A DNA stretch of 64,000 nucleotides from Gemmatimonadota bacterium (GTDB lineage Bacteria > ARS69): the NCBI GenBank assembly GCA_030747075.1, contig JASLLL010000001.1:62001-126000 (forward strand), in the 5' to 3' direction. How positions within the stretch are numbered: position 1 is the first letter of the stretch; each line of letters begins with the position of its first letter. This document shows positions 62,855 to 64,000 of this stretch, in pieces. Under the pieces are notes generated by a model that was given only the letters and a program-made list of their open reading frames with translations, did not search any database and was not told where the DNA came from. Made by a program: the position numbers and the translations under genes.

Positions 62855-63955
62855 ATGAAGACGACTCTGCTTGTCGCCGCCATCCTGTCCCTGACCGTCA
62901 GCGCCGCGCTCGGCGCGTCGTCCACGGCCACGGGCGTGTCCAACGACATGAACCCGGCCATCAGCTTCAATGCCCTGTTTCTGGGGCAATGGAACGACGG
63001 CTCATCCACCGCCGACGAAAACTTCGCCAGGCTCCAGGAGGCGGAGGTCCAGTTCACCTCGGCAGTCGATCCGTTCTGGGCCGCCGATGTGGTGGTGGCC
63101 TTCCATCCCGCCCACGATCACGAAGACGGTGAGGGGCATGGCCTGGAGACCGACCTGGAGGTCGCCGCGCTGACCAGCACCGCCATGCCCGCCGGCCTGG
63201 GCCTGACCCTCGGCCGCTTCTACCTGCCCGTCGGCCGCCACGCCATGCTGCACACTCACCAGTACCCCTTCGCCCGGGCGCCTCTGGCCCAGCGCCGGAT
63301 CCTCGGGGACCACGGCCTGAGCGAGGTGGGTGCCGCGGTCGACGCCTCACTGCCCCTTCCCTGGTGGTCGGAGGTGATGGTGTACGGTGTGAACGGTGAC
63401 GCGGAGATCTTCAACCCCCATGAGGACGCGCTTGTCGTCGGCGCCCATTGGTCGAACCTCTTCGATCTGGGCGACGACGCCACCTTCGAACTCGGCGGGT
63501 CGTACCTGAGCGGGCCGGGTGCTCCGCACGAAGACGAAACCGGCAATCTGGCGGTCGCCGGATTCGATGCCACATGGAAATGGACTTCTTCGGCGAAATC
63601 CCACGGCCCTGCCGCCGAGGTGTCCGTGGAGGCCTACCTGCCTGATGCCGAGCATGGCGAGGCGAACCCCGTGGGCTGGTTCGCTCTCGCCCGGTACCGC
63701 GTCCACCGCGACTGGTGGGTGGGCGCCGGCTGCGGGGAAGTGGACGGGGCGCTCGAACACGACCACGAGAAGGAGGACGGGGAACGGGCCGACTGGACCG
63801 AGTGGAAGGCCGCCGTCACCTATGCGCCCAGCCACTTCAGTTCCTTGCGTGGCGAGGTGTCGCGCACCGGGAAGACCGGCGGCGAAGCGGCGAATCTGCG
63901 AGCCTCGGTGCAGTGGAACTTCACGATCGGGTCGCACCCGGCGCACCTGTACTAG
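62855..63955 (+). CDS. Outer-membrane porin-like protein with His/Asp-rich loops
   Basis: 366 aa with a signal peptide ending ALGASS (about residue 21); GGAGGAG lies about eight nt before the ATG. Mature sequence alternates in barrel fashion (AISFNALFLGQWNDG, LGLTLGRFYLPVGRH, FALARYRVHRDWWVGAG). Loops are rich in His and acidic residues (FHPAHDHEDGEGHG, LEHDHEKEDGE), as in metal-associated outer-membrane proteins. It is followed five bases later by GGAGGA-type spacing and another exported-protein start, so an operon continues past the window. Metal specificity is not determined. Confidence 0.68.
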   Translation: MKTTLLVAAILSLTVSAALGASSTATGVSNDMNPAISFNALFLGQWNDGSSTADENFARLQEAEVQFTSAVDPFWAADVVVAFHPAHDHEDGEGHGLETDLEVAALTSTAMPAGLGLTLGRFYLPVGRHAMLHTHQYPFARAPLAQRRILGDHGLSEVGAAVDASLPLPWWSEVMVYGVNGDAEIFNPHEDALVVGAHWSNLFDLGDDATFELGGSYLSGPGAPHEDETGNLAVAGFDATWKWTSSAKSHGPAAEVSVEAYLPDAEHGEANPVGWFALARYRVHRDWWVGAGCGEVDGALEHDHEKEDGERADWTEWKAAVTYAPSHFSSLRGEVSRTGKTGGEAANLRASVQWNFTIGSHPAHLY

Positions 63956-63964
63956 GAGGACGCC

Positions 63965-64000
63965 ATGACGCGCATCATCCATGCCCTTCCGCTTCTGCTC
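63965..64000 (+). CDS. Start of an exported protein gene, cut by the window edge
   Basis: ATG at 63965 four nt after GGAGGA (63955-63960). The twelve visible residues read MTRIIHALPLLL, the beginning of a signal peptide. From its position after a His-rich outer-membrane protein, a metal ABC transporter binding protein is a reasonable guess, but this cannot be confirmed here. Confidence 0.6.
   Translation, partial: MTRIIHALPLLL

Overview
The window is GC-rich (roughly two thirds G+C by eye), densely packed bacterial chromosome. Stop and start codons overlap repeatedly (ATGA, GTGA, TAATG), and GTG and TTG starts are common. Outer-membrane barrels, lipoproteins with lipoboxes, a PorV-type protein and FlgD/T9SS-like C-terminal modules indicate a diderm. 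The combination suggests an uncultured lineage near the FCB group (for example Candidatus Eisenbacteria-like); this placement is inference, not shown by a marker tree.

Layout. 276-3281 (+) encodes a sugar ABC importer (binding lipoprotein plus two permeases, no ATPase). 3346-13714 (-) encodes starch/glycogen-binding-type secreted proteins (CBM48 and SusE/F-like modules), two outer-membrane barrels, a PorV-like protein, a FlgD-tailed protein and a ceramidase-like membrane protein. 13711-23698 (-) continues without a clear break into FHA, MTA phosphorylase, DUF2914 and a full Bat/MoxR locus (MoxR, DUF58, DUF4381-like, BatA, BatB, BatC-like, BatD, BatE). 23756-27071 (-) holds a C-terminal processing protease and two HEAT-repeat proteins. 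27382-28100 (-) holds rpmI, a small Cys-rich protein and rpsU; a 178-bp imperfect palindrome follows rpmI. 28498-30021 (+) is a sigma-54-type activator with a non-phosphorylatable receiver, tail-to-tail with ppdK (-). 32982-37755 (+) carries a GT-C/TPR protein and a spermidine-synthase-like/TPR fusion. 37752-38873 (-) is an isocitrate/isopropylmalate dehydrogenase family gene. 38986-45887 (-) is a four-gene operon of three lipoproteins and a secreted protein behind a strong promoter. 46093-62260 (-) is a nine-gene overlapping run led by glyQ-glyS and continuing with three alkaline-phosphatase-superfamily proteins (one fused to YfhO), a degenerate DUF3604 lipoprotein, a GT2 and two GT-C proteins. 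The right end (62453-64000, +) begins a probable metal-related outer-membrane locus and is cut by the window edge.

Together the genes suggest a cell investing heavily in its envelope: capture and import of alpha-glucans or other glycans, MoxR/VWA-controlled maturation of envelope complexes, and a large surface glycan/phospho-glycan assembly or decoration operon transcribed with glycyl-tRNA synthetase. The best candidates for something new are the glyQS-linked YfhO-phosphodiesterase/GT/dead-DUF3604 operon, the Sus-like glycan-binding cluster without SusC/SusD, the long palindrome, and the small Cys-rich gene between rpsU and rpmI. No CRISPR array, tRNA, rRNA, transposase or phage gene was seen.
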